A stretch of DNA of 64,000 nt, taken from NCBI RefSeq assembly GCF_020103725.1, contig NZ_JAHXBG010000040.1, positions 22,190-86,189 on the forward strand, given 5' to 3'. Source of the stretch: Hyalangium gracile (lineage in GTDB: Bacteria; Myxococcota; Myxococcia; Myxococcales; Myxococcaceae). Below, piece after piece: positions 1 to 11,838 of this stretch. The notes below the pieces were generated by a model. The model was not told where the DNA came from. It did no database searches and worked only from the letters and a program-made list of their open reading frames with translations. Numbering within the stretch: position 1 is the stretch's first letter; every line of letters begins with the position of its first letter. The translations under genes were made by a program, and so were the position numbers.

Positions 1-317
1 TCCAGGGGCCGCGCTTCATGATGGCGGACATGAAGGTGCAGCTCGCGGCGGCGGAGCTGCTGACGCTGCGGGCGGCCTCCCTGAAGGAGACGGGCAAGCC
101 CTTCACCCGCGAGGCCTCCATGGCGAAGCTGTACGCCAGCGAGATGTCCAACCGCGTGTGTGACAAGGCGGTGCAGCTCCACGGAGGCTACGGCTACATC
201 GACGAGTTCCCCGTGGAGCGCTACTTCCGCGACGCGCGGGTCCAGACCATCTACGAGGGCACCAGCGAGGTGCAGCGGATGGTCATCGCCCGCGAGACGT
301 TCAAGCTCTTCAGCTAG
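1..317 (+). CDS. acyl-CoA dehydrogenase, C-terminal part (5' end outside window)
   Basis: The frame is already open at base 3 and ends at 317, so only about the last 104 residues are visible. They form the C-terminal helical domain of an acyl-CoA dehydrogenase, with the signatures [19 protein letters not shown] and IYEGTSEVQ. The Glu of IYEGTSE is the position of the catalytic base in the short/medium-chain family. The enzyme would oxidise an acyl-CoA to the 2-enoyl-CoA and pass electrons to ETF; the substrate cannot be told from this fragment. It converges on the ABC permease gene, with 9 bases between the two stops. Confidence 0.93.
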   Translation, partial: QGPRFMMADMKVQLAAAELLTLRAASLKETGKPFTREASMAKLYASEMSNRVCDKAVQLHGGYGYIDEFPVERYFRDARVQTIYEGTSEVQRMVIARETFKLFS

Positions 318-326
318 CCCGTCCGC

Positions 327-1151
327 TCAGCCCTTCACCGCGCCAGCGGTGAGGCCCGAGACGATCTTCCGCTGGAAGATCAGCACCAGCACCACCAGCG
401 GCACGGTGACGATCACCGAGGCGGCCATGATGAGGCCCCAGGGCGTCTCGAACGCACTGCCACCGCTGAACAGGGCGATGGCCACCGGCACCGTCCGCAC
501 GCTGTCGGACTGGGTGAACGTGAGCGCGAAGAGGAACTCGTTCCACGCGGAGATGAAGGCCAGCAGGCCCGTCGTCGCCATGGCGGGCCCCAGCAGCGGC
601 AGGAACACGCGGAAGACGATCGTCGCCGGCGTGGCCCCGTCCACGATGGCCGCCTCCTCCAGCTCCTTGGGCAGCTCGCGCATGAACGTCGTCAACACCC
701 AGACGGTGAAGGGCAGGGTGAGGATCAGGTTGGAGACGATGAGCGCCGGCAGCTTGTTGTAGAAGCCCAGCCACCGCACCAGCTCGAACATGCCCGACAG
801 CACGGCGATCTGCGGGAACATGGACACGCCGAGCACCATCAGCAGCAGCAGGCTGCGGCCGCGGAACTCGATGCGCGCCAGCGCGAAGGACGCCGTCAGC
901 CCCAGCAGCAGCGACAGCACCACCACCGCCGTGGCGACGATGACCGAGTTGAGGATGTTCTGCCCGAAGGGCTGCGCCGTGAAGACGGCCGAGTAGTTGC
1001 TCCACGCGGCCTCCTTGGGCCACGGGTCCACCTCGAACAGCGAGCTGCCCGTCTTCAGCGACGAGACGATCGCCCAGTAGAACGGGAACAGCGTGTAGAC
1101 GGTGATGACCGCCAGCAGCAGCCAGAACGCGATCTTCTTGATCCAGCGCAT
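327..1151 (-). CDS. sugar ABC transporter permease, MalG/UgpE type
   Basis: A 274-residue inner-membrane protein with about six transmembrane segments. The cytoplasmic coupling loop carries the EAA motif (EEAAIVDGATPATIVFRVF), which docks the ATPase. Length and layout fit the MalG half of carbohydrate importers of the CUT1 class. It is the last gene of a three-gene minus-strand operon (binding protein, MalF type, MalG type). The start lies 3 bases after the upstream stop, and its Shine-Dalgarno (GGGAG) sits inside the end of that gene, suggesting coupled translation. No ATPase gene follows; a shared ATPase elsewhere is probable but inferred. Confidence 0.93.
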   Translation of the reverse strand: MRWIKKIAFWLLLAVITVYTLFPFYWAIVSSLKTGSSLFEVDPWPKEAAWSNYSAVFTAQPFGQNILNSVIVATAVVVLSLLLGLTASFALARIEFRGRSLLLLMVLGVSMFPQIAVLSGMFELVRWLGFYNKLPALIVSNLILTLPFTVWVLTTFMRELPKELEEAAIVDGATPATIVFRVFLPLLGPAMATTGLLAFISAWNEFLFALTFTQSDSVRTVPVAIALFSGGSAFETPWGLIMAASVIVTVPLVVLVLIFQRKIVSGLTAGAVKG

Positions 1152-1154
1152 GGT

Positions 1155-2099
1155 CTAGTCTCCCGTCAGCTTCACCCGGCCCACCACCATGTAGACGGCG
1201 GTGAACAAGGCGATGATCGCGAACAGCAGTGACGCGGAGGCCGAGCCCACCCCGATCTCCTGGTACTCGAACATGCGCTGGCGCGCGTAGCCGGCCATGG
1301 GCATGGTGTCCGTGCTCCCGCCCGTCAGGACGAAGAACACGTCGAACACGCGCAGCGCGTCCAGCATGCGGAAGATGATGGCCACCATCAGCGGCCCCCG
1401 CAGCAGCGGCAGCGTCACCTGGAAGAAGGAGCGGATGGGCCCCGCCCCGTCGATCTTCGCCGCCTCGTAGATGTCGCCTGGCAGCATCTGCAGCGCCGCC
1501 AGGATGAGCAGCGCCATGAAGGGCGTCGTCTTCCAGACGTCCACGGCGACCACCGCCACGAACGACAGCCCCGGCTCCGCCGTCCACGCCAGCGCCTCGT
1601 TGATGAGGCCCAGCTTCAGGAAGATGGCGTTGATGACGCCGTAGATGTCATTGAACATCCACGCCCACATCCTGGCGGACACGACGGTGGGAATGGCCCA
1701 CGGCACCAGCACCGCGGCGCGGAGCACCGCCCGGCCGCGGAAGTGGGCGTTGAGCGACAGGGCGATGATCAGCCCCAGCAGCGTCTCCAGGAACACGGAG
1801 ACGAAGGCGAACCGGAAGGTGGTCCACACCGTGGTCCACCAGTCCGGATCCTCCAGCACGTACTTGAGGCTCTCCAGCCCCACGAACTGCGAGGCCCCCA
1901 GGTCCGTCAGGTTCGCGTCCGTGAACGCGAACCAGAAGGTGCGAGCCAGGGGCCAGCCCGCCACCAACGCCATCGCGATGAGCGTGGGCGTCAGGAAGAT
2001 CCAGGCCGCGCGGGTGCGCTGGCGAATCAGCGCGGAAGGAGGGGGCTCGGGAGCACCCGTGACCGCACTGGCGGCAATCGGAGTCGTGGGGCTGGTCAT
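1155..2099 (-). CDS. sugar ABC transporter permease, MalF type
   Basis: A 314-residue inner-membrane permease that pairs with the downstream MalG-type protein. After a roughly 35-residue Ala/Pro-rich N-terminus there are about six transmembrane helices and the EAA loop (YEAAKIDGAGPIRSFFQVT). This is the usual size for single-domain MalF homologues that lack the large periplasmic loop of E. coli MalF. Start ATG at 2099 follows a GGGAGG Shine-Dalgarno placed in the short gap after the binding-protein stop. The role is the channel for a sugar or oligosaccharide delivered by the binding protein encoded upstream. Confidence 0.93.
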   Translation of the reverse strand: MTSPTTPIAASAVTGAPEPPPSALIRQRTRAAWIFLTPTLIAMALVAGWPLARTFWFAFTDANLTDLGASQFVGLESLKYVLEDPDWWTTVWTTFRFAFVSVFLETLLGLIIALSLNAHFRGRAVLRAAVLVPWAIPTVVSARMWAWMFNDIYGVINAIFLKLGLINEALAWTAEPGLSFVAVVAVDVWKTTPFMALLILAALQMLPGDIYEAAKIDGAGPIRSFFQVTLPLLRGPLMVAIIFRMLDALRVFDVFFVLTGGSTDTMPMAGYARQRMFEYQEIGVGSASASLLFAIIALFTAVYMVVGRVKLTGD

Positions 2100-2110
2100 T
2101 CAGGCCTCCC

Positions 2111-3376
<1,266 letters not shown>

Positions 3377-3642
3377 TGCGTGTCTCCTCCCTGGAGGCGT
3401 CCCGTGCTTGGGACGCGTCCCCACGAGCCATGCGGCATGACGCAACCAGTCAACCTCGCGGGCGTCCGCCACTCGCGCGTGGGCGGCGCATCCGTAGCAC
3501 GTTTTCCCTCAGATCAGGAGGCTTGATTCTAACAACTATCAGACCGTATGAGGGGCGCGGCTCGGTCGGGGCCCTACCGAGGGGAGCCTCCTCTCCTCGG
3601 AGAACTTCTCACATCACATCCTGTTCACCTGGGAGCTGCATC
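3377..3642. promoter_or_regulatory. divergent control region between the sugar-binding protein and maltoporin genes
   Basis: These 266 bases separate two divergent starts and must hold both promoters. The stretch around 3500-3545 is distinctly AT-richer than its surroundings, as expected for promoter melting. No operator for a known regulator was recognised. Co-location suggests that outer-membrane entry and periplasmic capture of the same sugar are controlled together. Confidence 0.45.
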
Positions 3643-5028
3643 GTGCGATTTGCTCGAAGAATGCGGTCGTGTGTCTCGTCATGCATTGCTGTGCTGGCGC
3701 TGTTCGCGGTCCCCTCCACGGCGCTGGCAGGTCTCGAGGCCGGGCCGTTCGAATTCGGTATGTACGGCCGCGTTGGCGTGGCCTGGAATCCGCAGAATGG
3801 CCGCTACGTGCACGGCCAGTACCTCAACCTGCTGGGCAACGCGCTCGGCGGCCGTCTCGAGGAGGGTGACTACCTCGAGCCCACGCTCAAGCTGAACATC
3901 GTCAAGCCCTCGGCGGAGGATCCCACCAAGCCGTGGTTCCAGTTCGTGATCACGCCGTCGATGTTCTCCAACAACGGCTCGTTCATCGGCGCCTTCGCCA
4001 ACAACTTCACCAACCAGCTGCGCATCGAGCTGTTCCAGGCGTACCTGGAGACGGGCAACCTGCTGCCGGATCTGAAGCTCTGGGTGGGCCAGCGCTTCTA
4101 CCGCGGCAGCGACGTGCACATCGCGGACTACTTCTTCTTCAACCAGCTCAACTCGCAGGGCTTTGGACTCAAGTACAAGGCGCTGGATGTCGCCGTGCTG
4201 CTGAAGACGGGCGGCGGGCAGTACTCCACCACCGTGGACGACTCGAACCGGACCGTCGCGCGCCAGCGCACGGTGCTCGTCGGCCAGTACGTGCTGCCGG
4301 TGATGGAGAAGCACTCGGTGCACTTCCTGGGTGAGTTCCACCTGCTGCCGGCCAACCGCGCCAACATCGGCGGCGAGGCGCTCCAGCCGTCCGACATCGG
4401 CTACGTGGCGGGCGTCAAGGGCCGCCTCGATCTGGGCAACGGCAGCTTCAACGAGCTGTCGGCGCGCGTGGGCGGCGGCATCGCCAACGGCGCCTTCGGC
4501 GCCTCTTCCACCTGGGACACCCAGGGCCGGCCCGACGAGGACGGCAAGTACGGCGGCGCGCTGGGCCTCGAGTTCGTCGATCACTTCCTCTACAACGTGA
4601 ACCCGATGCTCACCCTCAACGCCTACGCGCTCTTCCAGCGCAGCGCGGGCGCCAGCGGCGAGTCCACCGACTGGTCCGCGAACTTCGCCACCGGCGTGCG
4701 CAGCTTCGTGTACTTCACCGACCGCTTCCACCTCATCAACGAGGCCTCGTTCCAGGCCGTCACCTTCGGCCTGCCCGAGGACGCCGAGACGCCGCCGCTG
4801 CCCTGGCAGGCCAAGTTCTCCATCGCCCCCACGCTGGTGCCCTCGGGCGAGCGCTCGGCGTGGGCGCGCCCGCACCTGCGCTTCATCTACACCCTGGCGT
4901 ACTACAGCGAGGGGGCTCGCGAGGCCTACACCTCCGGCCCGCTGGCCGGCCGCACCACCTACTTCAACCAGTTCGGCCCGCGCACCTTCGGCCACTACCT
5001 GGGCGTGCGCTCCGAGTGGTGGTTCTAG
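3643..5028 (+). CDS. maltoporin (LamB) family outer-membrane channel
   Basis: A 461-residue outer-membrane beta-barrel. Evidence: a signal peptide (SSCIAVLALFAVPSTALA), the LamB-type signature RFYRGSDVHIADYFFFNQ followed by GFGLKY, and a C-terminus ending EWWF, the aromatic beta-signal for barrel assembly. The family forms 18-stranded trimeric channels for maltodextrins and other sugars. I chose GTG at 3643, which follows GGGAG by 7 bases; ATG at 3661 is the alternative. The frame is open further upstream but that part reads as non-coding. It is divergent from the sugar ABC operon and most likely the outer-membrane component of the same uptake route. Confidence 0.88.
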   Translation: MRFARRMRSCVSSCIAVLALFAVPSTALAGLEAGPFEFGMYGRVGVAWNPQNGRYVHGQYLNLLGNALGGRLEEGDYLEPTLKLNIVKPSAEDPTKPWFQFVITPSMFSNNGSFIGAFANNFTNQLRIELFQAYLETGNLLPDLKLWVGQRFYRGSDVHIADYFFFNQLNSQGFGLKYKALDVAVLLKTGGGQYSTTVDDSNRTVARQRTVLVGQYVLPVMEKHSVHFLGEFHLLPANRANIGGEALQPSDIGYVAGVKGRLDLGNGSFNELSARVGGGIANGAFGASSTWDTQGRPDEDGKYGGALGLEFVDHFLYNVNPMLTLNAYALFQRSAGASGESTDWSANFATGVRSFVYFTDRFHLINEASFQAVTFGLPEDAETPPLPWQAKFSIAPTLVPSGERSAWARPHLRFIYTLAYYSEGAREAYTSGPLAGRTTYFNQFGPRTFGHYLGVRSEWWF

Positions 5029-5253
5029 CCGCCCTCACGCCTCCCGGGCGGGCGGGTGAGCATCCCACCTGTCCGGTTCATTCCCCCGGAGATGTTGCGC
5101 CCGGGGGCAGGCGTTCATAAACAGGAGGAGACCCCTTGGTACGGGCCGGGAAGTGCGTCCGACCCGACGAGGAGTGGCCCTCGGGCACCTCGGGAGCCAG
5201 CCTGGCTTCGGGCGTGCCCTATCGGCCTTTCAGCACATGAACCGCGTGCTCGC

Positions 5254-5283
5254 TTGACTGCCGGAATAACCGGTGTCTAGGGT
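5254..5283 (+). promoter_or_regulatory. candidate sigma-70-type promoter of rpsA
   Basis: A -35 box TTGACT (5254-5259) and a TAnnnT-type -10 box TAGGGT (5278-5283) are separated by 18 bases, 112 bases upstream of the rpsA start. The rest of the 367-base gap 5029-5395 holds no convincing gene; a 74-codon frame at 5056-5280 has no coding character. Confidence 0.5.
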
Positions 5284-5296
5284 GCGCGGCTTCAGC

Positions 5297-5313
5297 GTCC
5301 CCAAGGTGGGGAC
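5297..5313 (+). promoter_or_regulatory. small hairpin in the rpsA leader
   Basis: A perfect 6-bp stem (GTCCCC / GGGGAC) with the loop AAGGT lies just downstream of the candidate promoter. It would sit in the 5' untranslated leader of rpsA. S1 autoregulates its own translation in enterobacteria; whether this hairpin has that job is unknown. Confidence 0.35.
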
Positions 5314-5395
5314 ACACGAGGCTTCCGTCGCGCCCCGCGGACGGCTCTCGTGACGAACAGGGGCAGCTGTACCGTTATCCAAGGACTTTCAATTC

Positions 5396-7111
<1,716 letters not shown>

Positions 7112-7142
7112 GCTCGTTCCTCCTGAGGGAGGCATGTCTCGG

Positions 7143-7172
7143 CGGCCGGGTTCCCTTCGGGGGGCCCGGCCG
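7143..7172 (+). terminator. hairpin terminator after rpsA
   Basis: Perfect 8-bp GC stem CGGCCGGG / CCCGGCCG with a further CCC/GGG pair inside the loop, 31 bases after the rpsA stop. Only a weak T-rich stretch follows, so termination strength is uncertain. Confidence 0.6.
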
Positions 7173-7194
7173 TTCGCATTCAAGCGGAGGGCAG

Positions 7195-7959
7195 ATGAGC
7201 ACGAACGGATACACGCATGGCAGGGTGGTGTGGCGCGAGCTGATGACCACGGACGCGGCGAAGGCCCGCGCGTTCTATGGCGCGCTCTTCGGCTGGACGT
7301 TCGAGGACGCTCCCCACCTGTCCGGGAGCAGCTACACGCTCATCAACGCCGGCGGGAAGCAGATCGGCGGGCTCATGCAGTTCCAGGCGGGCCAGCGCGC
7401 GCCGTCCTTCTGGCTGAGCTACGTGTCGGTGCCGGATGTGGACGCCACGGCGCGGCTCGCGACGGAGCTGGGCGGCCGGCTGGCGAAGACGCCGACGGAC
7501 ATCCCCGACATCGGGCGCTTCGTGGCGGTGCAGGACGCCTCGGGGGCGGTGATCGTCGCGTACCGGGACTCGAGGGGAGATCCGCCGGTGGAGCCAGCGA
7601 AGCCCGGCGAGTTCTGCTGGGAGACGCTGGGCACGCCGGACCTGGCCGGGGCCAAGGCCTTCTACGGGAAGCTCTTCGGGTGGACGACGATCAAGGGCCT
7701 GGGCGGCACCGCCCCGGTGTTCACCACGGACGACAGCGCGCGCGGCCAGGTGGCCGACATCCAGGAGAACAAGGAGTTCACCCCGGCCTGGCTCCCCCAC
7801 GTCATGGTGGAGAAGCTCATGCCCACCTGCGATCGGGTGGGCGAGCTGGGCGGGCAGATCCCCGCGCCGCTCATCGCGGTGCCGGGGGTGGGGCGCATCG
7901 CGGTGATCGGGGACCCCACGGGCGGCCACCTGGCCCTCTTCGAGCCCGCCCGGAAGTGA
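7195..7959 (+). CDS. VOC-family (glyoxalase/bleomycin-resistance fold) protein, two domains
   Basis: A 254-residue protein made of two tandem VOC domains (about 1-125 and 135-254). Each opens with the family pattern of a Trp or Glu strand followed by A-(K)AFYG.LFGW (AKARAFYGALFGW and AKAFYGKLFGW). Two-domain proteins of this size resemble the mycobacterial CFP30B group and many unassigned VOC proteins. The fold binds a metal and a small molecule; no substrate can be named. ATG 7195 follows GGAGGG. It stands alone between the rpsA terminator and the thiolase operon. Confidence 0.85.
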   Translation: MSTNGYTHGRVVWRELMTTDAAKARAFYGALFGWTFEDAPHLSGSSYTLINAGGKQIGGLMQFQAGQRAPSFWLSYVSVPDVDATARLATELGGRLAKTPTDIPDIGRFVAVQDASGAVIVAYRDSRGDPPVEPAKPGEFCWETLGTPDLAGAKAFYGKLFGWTTIKGLGGTAPVFTTDDSARGQVADIQENKEFTPAWLPHVMVEKLMPTCDRVGELGGQIPAPLIAVPGVGRIAVIGDPTGGHLALFEPARK

Positions 7960-8169
7960 GCGCACGGGGCGCGCGGTGTGCCCATGTGGGCATGCCGGGG
8001 GGTGGGCAGGGTGTTATCCATTGTCAGCCCAAGTGTTGGGATCCCACCGCAGAACTCATGCCTCCGGGGGGCTGGGGCGGGGGGGAGCCAGACACGCTTG
8101 ACCCCTACGGAAGGGGTGGTGATAAGGGCTCACCTGTTCGTATCCCCGGTCTCCAAGGAGGCAGTTTTC

Positions 8170-9351
8170 ATGGCTCGTGAAGTCGTCATCGTGGGCGCGG
8201 CCCGTACTCCCATCGGGGCCTTCCAGGGCTCTCTGTCCAAGCTCACCGCGCCCCAGCTCGGCGCCATCGCCATCAAGGCGGCGCTGGAGCGGGCGGGCGT
8301 GAAGCCGGAGGCGGTGCAGGAGGTCATCATGGGCTGCGTGCTGCAGGCCGGCGTGGGCCAGGCCCCGGCGCGGCAGGCCATGCGGGCCGCGGGCGTCCCG
8401 GACGCCGTGCCGGCCACCACCGTGAACAAGGTGTGCGGCTCGGGCCTGAAGGCCGTCATCGCCGGCGCGCAGGCCATCGCGCTGGGCGACGCTGACGTGG
8501 TGGTGGTGGGCGGCATGGAGTCCATGTCCAACGCGCCCTACGTGAGCCACTCCATGCGCGGCGGCGCCCGCATGGGCAACGTCGAGTTCAAGGACGCGAT
8601 GATCCTCGACGGCCTGTGGGATCCCTACGACAACGTCCACATGGGCATCTGCGCCGAGGAGTGCGCCACCTCGCAGAGCGTGAGCCGCTCGCAGCAGGAT
8701 GAGTACGCGCTCGAGTCCACGCACCGCGCCATCCGGGCCCAGAAGGAGGGCCTGTTCACCGCGGAGATCGTCCCGGTGCCCATCCCCGGCAAGAAGCCGG
8801 AGGACACCATCATCGTCGCCGAGGACGAGGGCCCCCGGAACGCGAAGCCGGAGAAGATCCAGGGCCTGAAGCCGGTGTTCAAGAAGGACGGCACGGTGAC
8901 GGCGGCCAACGCCTCGTCCATCAACGACGGCGCCGCGGCGCTGGTGCTCATGAGCGAGGAGCGCGCCAAGGCGGAGGGCCGCACCATCCTGGGCCGGATT
9001 ACTGGTTATGCCCAGGCGGCGCGCAAGCCGGTGGAGTTCACCATCGCCCCGGCGGACGCCATCAACAAGCTGCTGGAGAAGAAGGGCCTGAAGACGGAGG
9101 CGGTGGATCTCTGGGAGATCAACGAGGCGTTCGCGGTGGTGTCCATCGCCAACAACCGCATCCTCAAGCTGGACCCGTCCAAGGTGAACGTGCGCGGCGG
9201 CGCGGTGGTGCTGGGGCACCCGATCGGCGCCTCGGGCGCGCGCGTGCTGGTGACGCTGCTGCACACCATGAAGGACCAGGACAAGAAGCGGGGCGTGGCG
9301 TCGCTGTGCATCGGCGGCGGCGAGGGCATCGCGCTGATGGTGGAGCGCTGA
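8170..9351 (+). CDS. acetyl-CoA acetyltransferase (thiolase)
   Basis: A 393-residue thiolase, the standard length. The nucleophilic Cys is at residue 89 (NKVCGSGLKA), the catalytic His near 350 (GHPIGASGAR), and the second Cys near 380 (CIGGGEGIA). It condenses two acetyl-CoA to acetoacetyl-CoA or cleaves 3-ketoacyl-CoA. The true start is ATG 8170, preceded by AAGGAGG; the frame is open for another 64 codons upstream but that part has no coding signal. It is followed by the two subunits of a 3-oxoacid CoA-transferase, so the operon probably handles acetoacetate / short-chain ketoacid activation and cleavage. Confidence 0.96.
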   Translation: MAREVVIVGAARTPIGAFQGSLSKLTAPQLGAIAIKAALERAGVKPEAVQEVIMGCVLQAGVGQAPARQAMRAAGVPDAVPATTVNKVCGSGLKAVIAGAQAIALGDADVVVVGGMESMSNAPYVSHSMRGGARMGNVEFKDAMILDGLWDPYDNVHMGICAEECATSQSVSRSQQDEYALESTHRAIRAQKEGLFTAEIVPVPIPGKKPEDTIIVAEDEGPRNAKPEKIQGLKPVFKKDGTVTAANASSINDGAAALVLMSEERAKAEGRTILGRITGYAQAARKPVEFTIAPADAINKLLEKKGLKTEAVDLWEINEAFAVVSIANNRILKLDPSKVNVRGGAVVLGHPIGASGARVLVTLLHTMKDQDKKRGVASLCIGGGEGIALMVER

Positions 9352-9428
9352 GCGTCCTGTCCTGAGTGGGGAGCGCAGGGGTGGGGGAGAGCGGTTCCCT
9401 CGCCCCTTTTCCATGTAGTGGAGGGCGG

Positions 9429-10127
9429 ATGAACAAGGTCTACGCGAGCGCGGACGAGGCGGTCGCCGACATCCCGGACGGCTGCACGCTGATGAGCGGC
9501 GGCTTCGGGCTGTGCGGCAACCCGGAGAACCTGATCGAGGCGCTTCACCGCAAGAACGTGAAGAACCTCACGATCATCTCCAACAACTGCGGCACCACCG
9601 AGCTGGGGCTGGGGATCCTGCTGGCCAACAAGCAGGTGAAGAAGATGGTGTCCAGCTACGTGGGAGAGAACAAGGAGTTCGAGCGGCAGATCTTCTCGGG
9701 CGAGCTGCAGGTGGAGCTCAACCCGCAGGGCACGCTGGCCGAGCGCATCCGCGCGGGCGGCTGCGGCATTGGCGGCTTCTTCACCCCCACCGGTGCGGGC
9801 ACGCAGCTCACCGAGGGCAAGGAGACGCGGATGATCGACGGGCGCCTGCACGTGCTGGAGACGCCGCTCAAGGCGGACTTCGCCATCATCCACGCGTGGA
9901 AGGCGGACCGGTGGGGCAACCTGGTGTTCCGCAAGACGGCGCGGAACTTCTCGCCGATGATGTGCATGGCGGCGAAGGTGACGATCGTCGAGGCCGAGCA
10001 CATCGTGGAGCCGGGGGAGATCGACGGCGACCTCGTCCACGTGCCGAGCATCTTCGTGCACCGCATCGTCCAGGCGAAGAACCTCAAGAAGTGGATCGAG
10101 CGGCGCACCGTCCGCAAGCAGGCCTGA
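9429..10127 (+). CDS. 3-oxoacid CoA-transferase subunit A
   Basis: A 232-residue CoA-transferase family I alpha subunit. The signatures are GGFGLCGNPE near the N-terminus and the central Gly-rich GGCGIGGFFTPTGAGT. It works as a heterodimer with the next gene, moving CoA from succinyl-CoA or acetyl-CoA to acetoacetate or another short acid. ATG 9429 follows GAGGGCGG. The gap to the thiolase is 77 bases and to subunit B 8 bases, typical of one operon. SCOT-type and AtoDA-type enzymes cannot be separated from sequence alone. Confidence 0.94.
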   Translation: MNKVYASADEAVADIPDGCTLMSGGFGLCGNPENLIEALHRKNVKNLTIISNNCGTTELGLGILLANKQVKKMVSSYVGENKEFERQIFSGELQVELNPQGTLAERIRAGGCGIGGFFTPTGAGTQLTEGKETRMIDGRLHVLETPLKADFAIIHAWKADRWGNLVFRKTARNFSPMMCMAAKVTIVEAEHIVEPGEIDGDLVHVPSIFVHRIVQAKNLKKWIERRTVRKQA

Positions 10128-10135
10128 GGACTCCC

Positions 10136-10792
10136 ATGCCATTGACCCGTGAGCAGATCGCGCAGCGCATCGCCCAGGAGCTGAAGGACGGCTTCTACGT
10201 GAACCTGGGTATCGGCATGCCCACCCTGGTGGCCAACTACGTTCCGCCGGGGATCGACATCATCCTCCAGTCGGAGAACGGGCTACTGGGCATCGGGCCC
10301 TGGCCGGTGGAGGGGCAGGAGGATCCGGATCTCATCAACGCCGGCAAGGAGACGGTGACGGCGCTGAAGGGCTCGGCGTTCTTCGACTCGGCGCTGTCGT
10401 TTGGGATGATCCGCGGCGGCCACATCGACATGGCGGTGCTGGGAGCCATGGAGGTGAGCGAGCAGGGCGACCTGGCCAACTGGACCATTCCCGGGAAGAT
10501 GATGAAGGGCCCGGGCGGGGCGATGGACCTGGCGGTGGGTGCCAAGCGCATCTACGTGGCCATGGAGCACGCCAACAAGGAAGGGCAGCCGAAGATCCTG
10601 AAGAAGTGCGCGCTGCCGATCACGGGCCTCAAGTGCGTGCACCACATCGTCACGGACCACGCGTTCCTGGACGTGACGCCCGAGGGGCTCGTCCTGCGCG
10701 AGCTTGCACCCGGAGTGACAGTGGAGCAGGTGCAGCGCATCACGGAGCCGAAGCTGAAGGTGGCCCCGGACGTGCGGGAGATGAAGGTCTGA
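10136..10792 (+). CDS. 3-oxoacid CoA-transferase subunit B
   Basis: A 218-residue beta subunit containing the catalytic motif SENGLLG, whose Glu forms the glutamyl-CoA thioester, plus the GIGMPTLVANY N-terminal signature. It partners the alpha subunit encoded 8 bases upstream. Together with the thiolase the set interconverts acetyl-CoA, acetoacetyl-CoA and acetoacetate. Length and motif spacing are normal for the family. Confidence 0.95.
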   Translation: MPLTREQIAQRIAQELKDGFYVNLGIGMPTLVANYVPPGIDIILQSENGLLGIGPWPVEGQEDPDLINAGKETVTALKGSAFFDSALSFGMIRGGHIDMAVLGAMEVSEQGDLANWTIPGKMMKGPGGAMDLAVGAKRIYVAMEHANKEGQPKILKKCALPITGLKCVHHIVTDHAFLDVTPEGLVLRELAPGVTVEQVQRITEPKLKVAPDVREMKV

Positions 10793-10850
10793 AGGGTTGA
10801 CGGTCCGCCAGTCCGCTGCGAGCATTCCCACCTCTCGCAGCGGAGCGCTC

Positions 10851-11231
10851 ATGGCCGAACCCCCTCAGAAGCCCAGCCCTGGGCCGCGAACCGCCCCCCG
10901 GCTCGAGTACGAGCTGCCCGTGGCGTACCGGACGGTGTCCGGCTTCGTCACGGACTGGGCGGTGAACATCTCCCGCGGGGGGCTCTTCATCAACACGCAG
11001 AAGCCCCTGCCGGTGGGCACGCACGTGAAGCTCATCGTCTCGCTGCCGGGGACGGAGTTTCCGTTCGATTTGACGGGGCGCGTCACGCGCATCAACGAGA
11101 CGCACTCGGCGCCGAACCAGGTGCCGGGCATGGCGATCGAGTTCGTGGGCGTGGATGAGGACAAGCGCATCCGGCTCGAGGACTTCGTGGAGCGGCTGCG
11201 CAAGGCGCTCCCGCCGGACGAGCGGGGCTGA
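10851..11231 (+). CDS. PilZ-domain protein, myxobacterial TIGR02266-like
   Basis: A 126-residue single-domain protein matching the short PilZ-type family abundant in myxobacteria. It has an N-terminal Arg-rich strand, NISRGGLFINT (the N/DxSxGG element), and a VGVDEDKRIRLEDFVERLR C-terminal helix. PilZ domains often bind cyclic di-GMP; the canonical RxxxR is not clean here, so binding is uncertain. ATG 10851 is chosen; an in-frame upstream start at 10797 exists. Its last ~95 coding bases and the following 17 bases are repeated almost perfectly at 12317-12427. Confidence 0.8.
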   Translation: MAEPPQKPSPGPRTAPRLEYELPVAYRTVSGFVTDWAVNISRGGLFINTQKPLPVGTHVKLIVSLPGTEFPFDLTGRVTRINETHSAPNQVPGMAIEFVGVDEDKRIRLEDFVERLRKALPPDERG

Positions 11232-11248
11232 GCCCCTCGGGGCTCCCG
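11137..11248 (+). repeat. direct repeat copy A (3' end of the PilZ gene)
   Basis: 112 bases covering the end of the intact PilZ gene and the bases just after its stop. They match copy B at 12317-12427 with one substitution (C at 11219, A at 12399) and one extra G in the tail. The copies bracket a lipoprotein gene and a DUSAM gene. Confidence 0.9.
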
Positions 11249-11294
11249 ACGAGTCGGTCTTCCAGTCGTCCTTCACCGCCCTATCGTGGAATTG

Positions 11295-11834
11295 ATGAAA
11301 TCGCCGCATCGGGTCCTGACTCTCTGGTTGCCGGTCATCCTCGCGGGTCTGATGGGGGGCTGTTCCACGGGAGCCCACGTGACGACTGTTCGTGCTCTCG
11401 CGCCGCTCTCCGTGGCTGACGCGAACTTGCTCCCCACGAGCGCCCCGAATCCGCCGACCTCCGTGGCCCAAGCTGCTGGGACCTGCTGGAGCACGATGAG
11501 TTGCTGTATCCAGAACCATCCCCTCACCCCGGTGCAGAGTTGCGGAGCTGACCCGCTGGAAGCGGCGAAGATCCTCAGGACCTTGGAGGTGCTGTACACG
11601 ACTGCGCATCCCGAGGCGAAGGAAGCAGCGGACGCAGACGTAACCGAGGTAGAGCAGGCGGAAGACTGGACCAGCATTGCCGACCTTCCAGAGTGGAAGC
11701 AGCGATGCATCAAGTCCTATTATGCGTGCAAGGACAAGGGTTGGACGGGCAAATGCGACGACTGTCTGCGGCGTTGCGAAGGGCAACGAGAATGGCCTAC
11801 GTCCATGTGTAGACCCCGCCCCCGCGCGAGGTGA
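11295..11834 (+). CDS. Cys-rich lipoprotein, unknown function
   Basis: A protein of about 179 residues with a lipoprotein signal (lipobox LMGGC, Cys at 23), so likely anchored to a membrane. The C-terminal half is Cys-rich (LPEWKQRCIKSYYACKDK and CDDCLRRCEGQ). I know similar tails from unassigned myxobacterial proteins but no function. GTG at 11286 is an alternative start. It sits between the two copies of the PilZ 3' end and next to a DUSAM gene, suggesting the pair arrived together. No promoter was recognised. Confidence 0.7.
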   Translation: MKSPHRVLTLWLPVILAGLMGGCSTGAHVTTVRALAPLSVADANLLPTSAPNPPTSVAQAAGTCWSTMSCCIQNHPLTPVQSCGADPLEAAKILRTLEVLYTTAHPEAKEAADADVTEVEQAEDWTSIADLPEWKQRCIKSYYACKDKGWTGKCDDCLRRCEGQREWPTSMCRPRPRAR

Positions 11835-11838
11835 CGTC

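Noticed and set aside
5056..5280. 74-codon frame between the maltoporin gene and rpsA
   Set aside because: It has no ribosome site or coding character and overlaps the probable rpsA promoter.
7978..8169. 64-codon N-terminal extension of the thiolase
   Set aside because: The family starts at MAREVVIVGAARTPIG; that ATG has a strong AAGGAGG, and the extension has no coding pattern.
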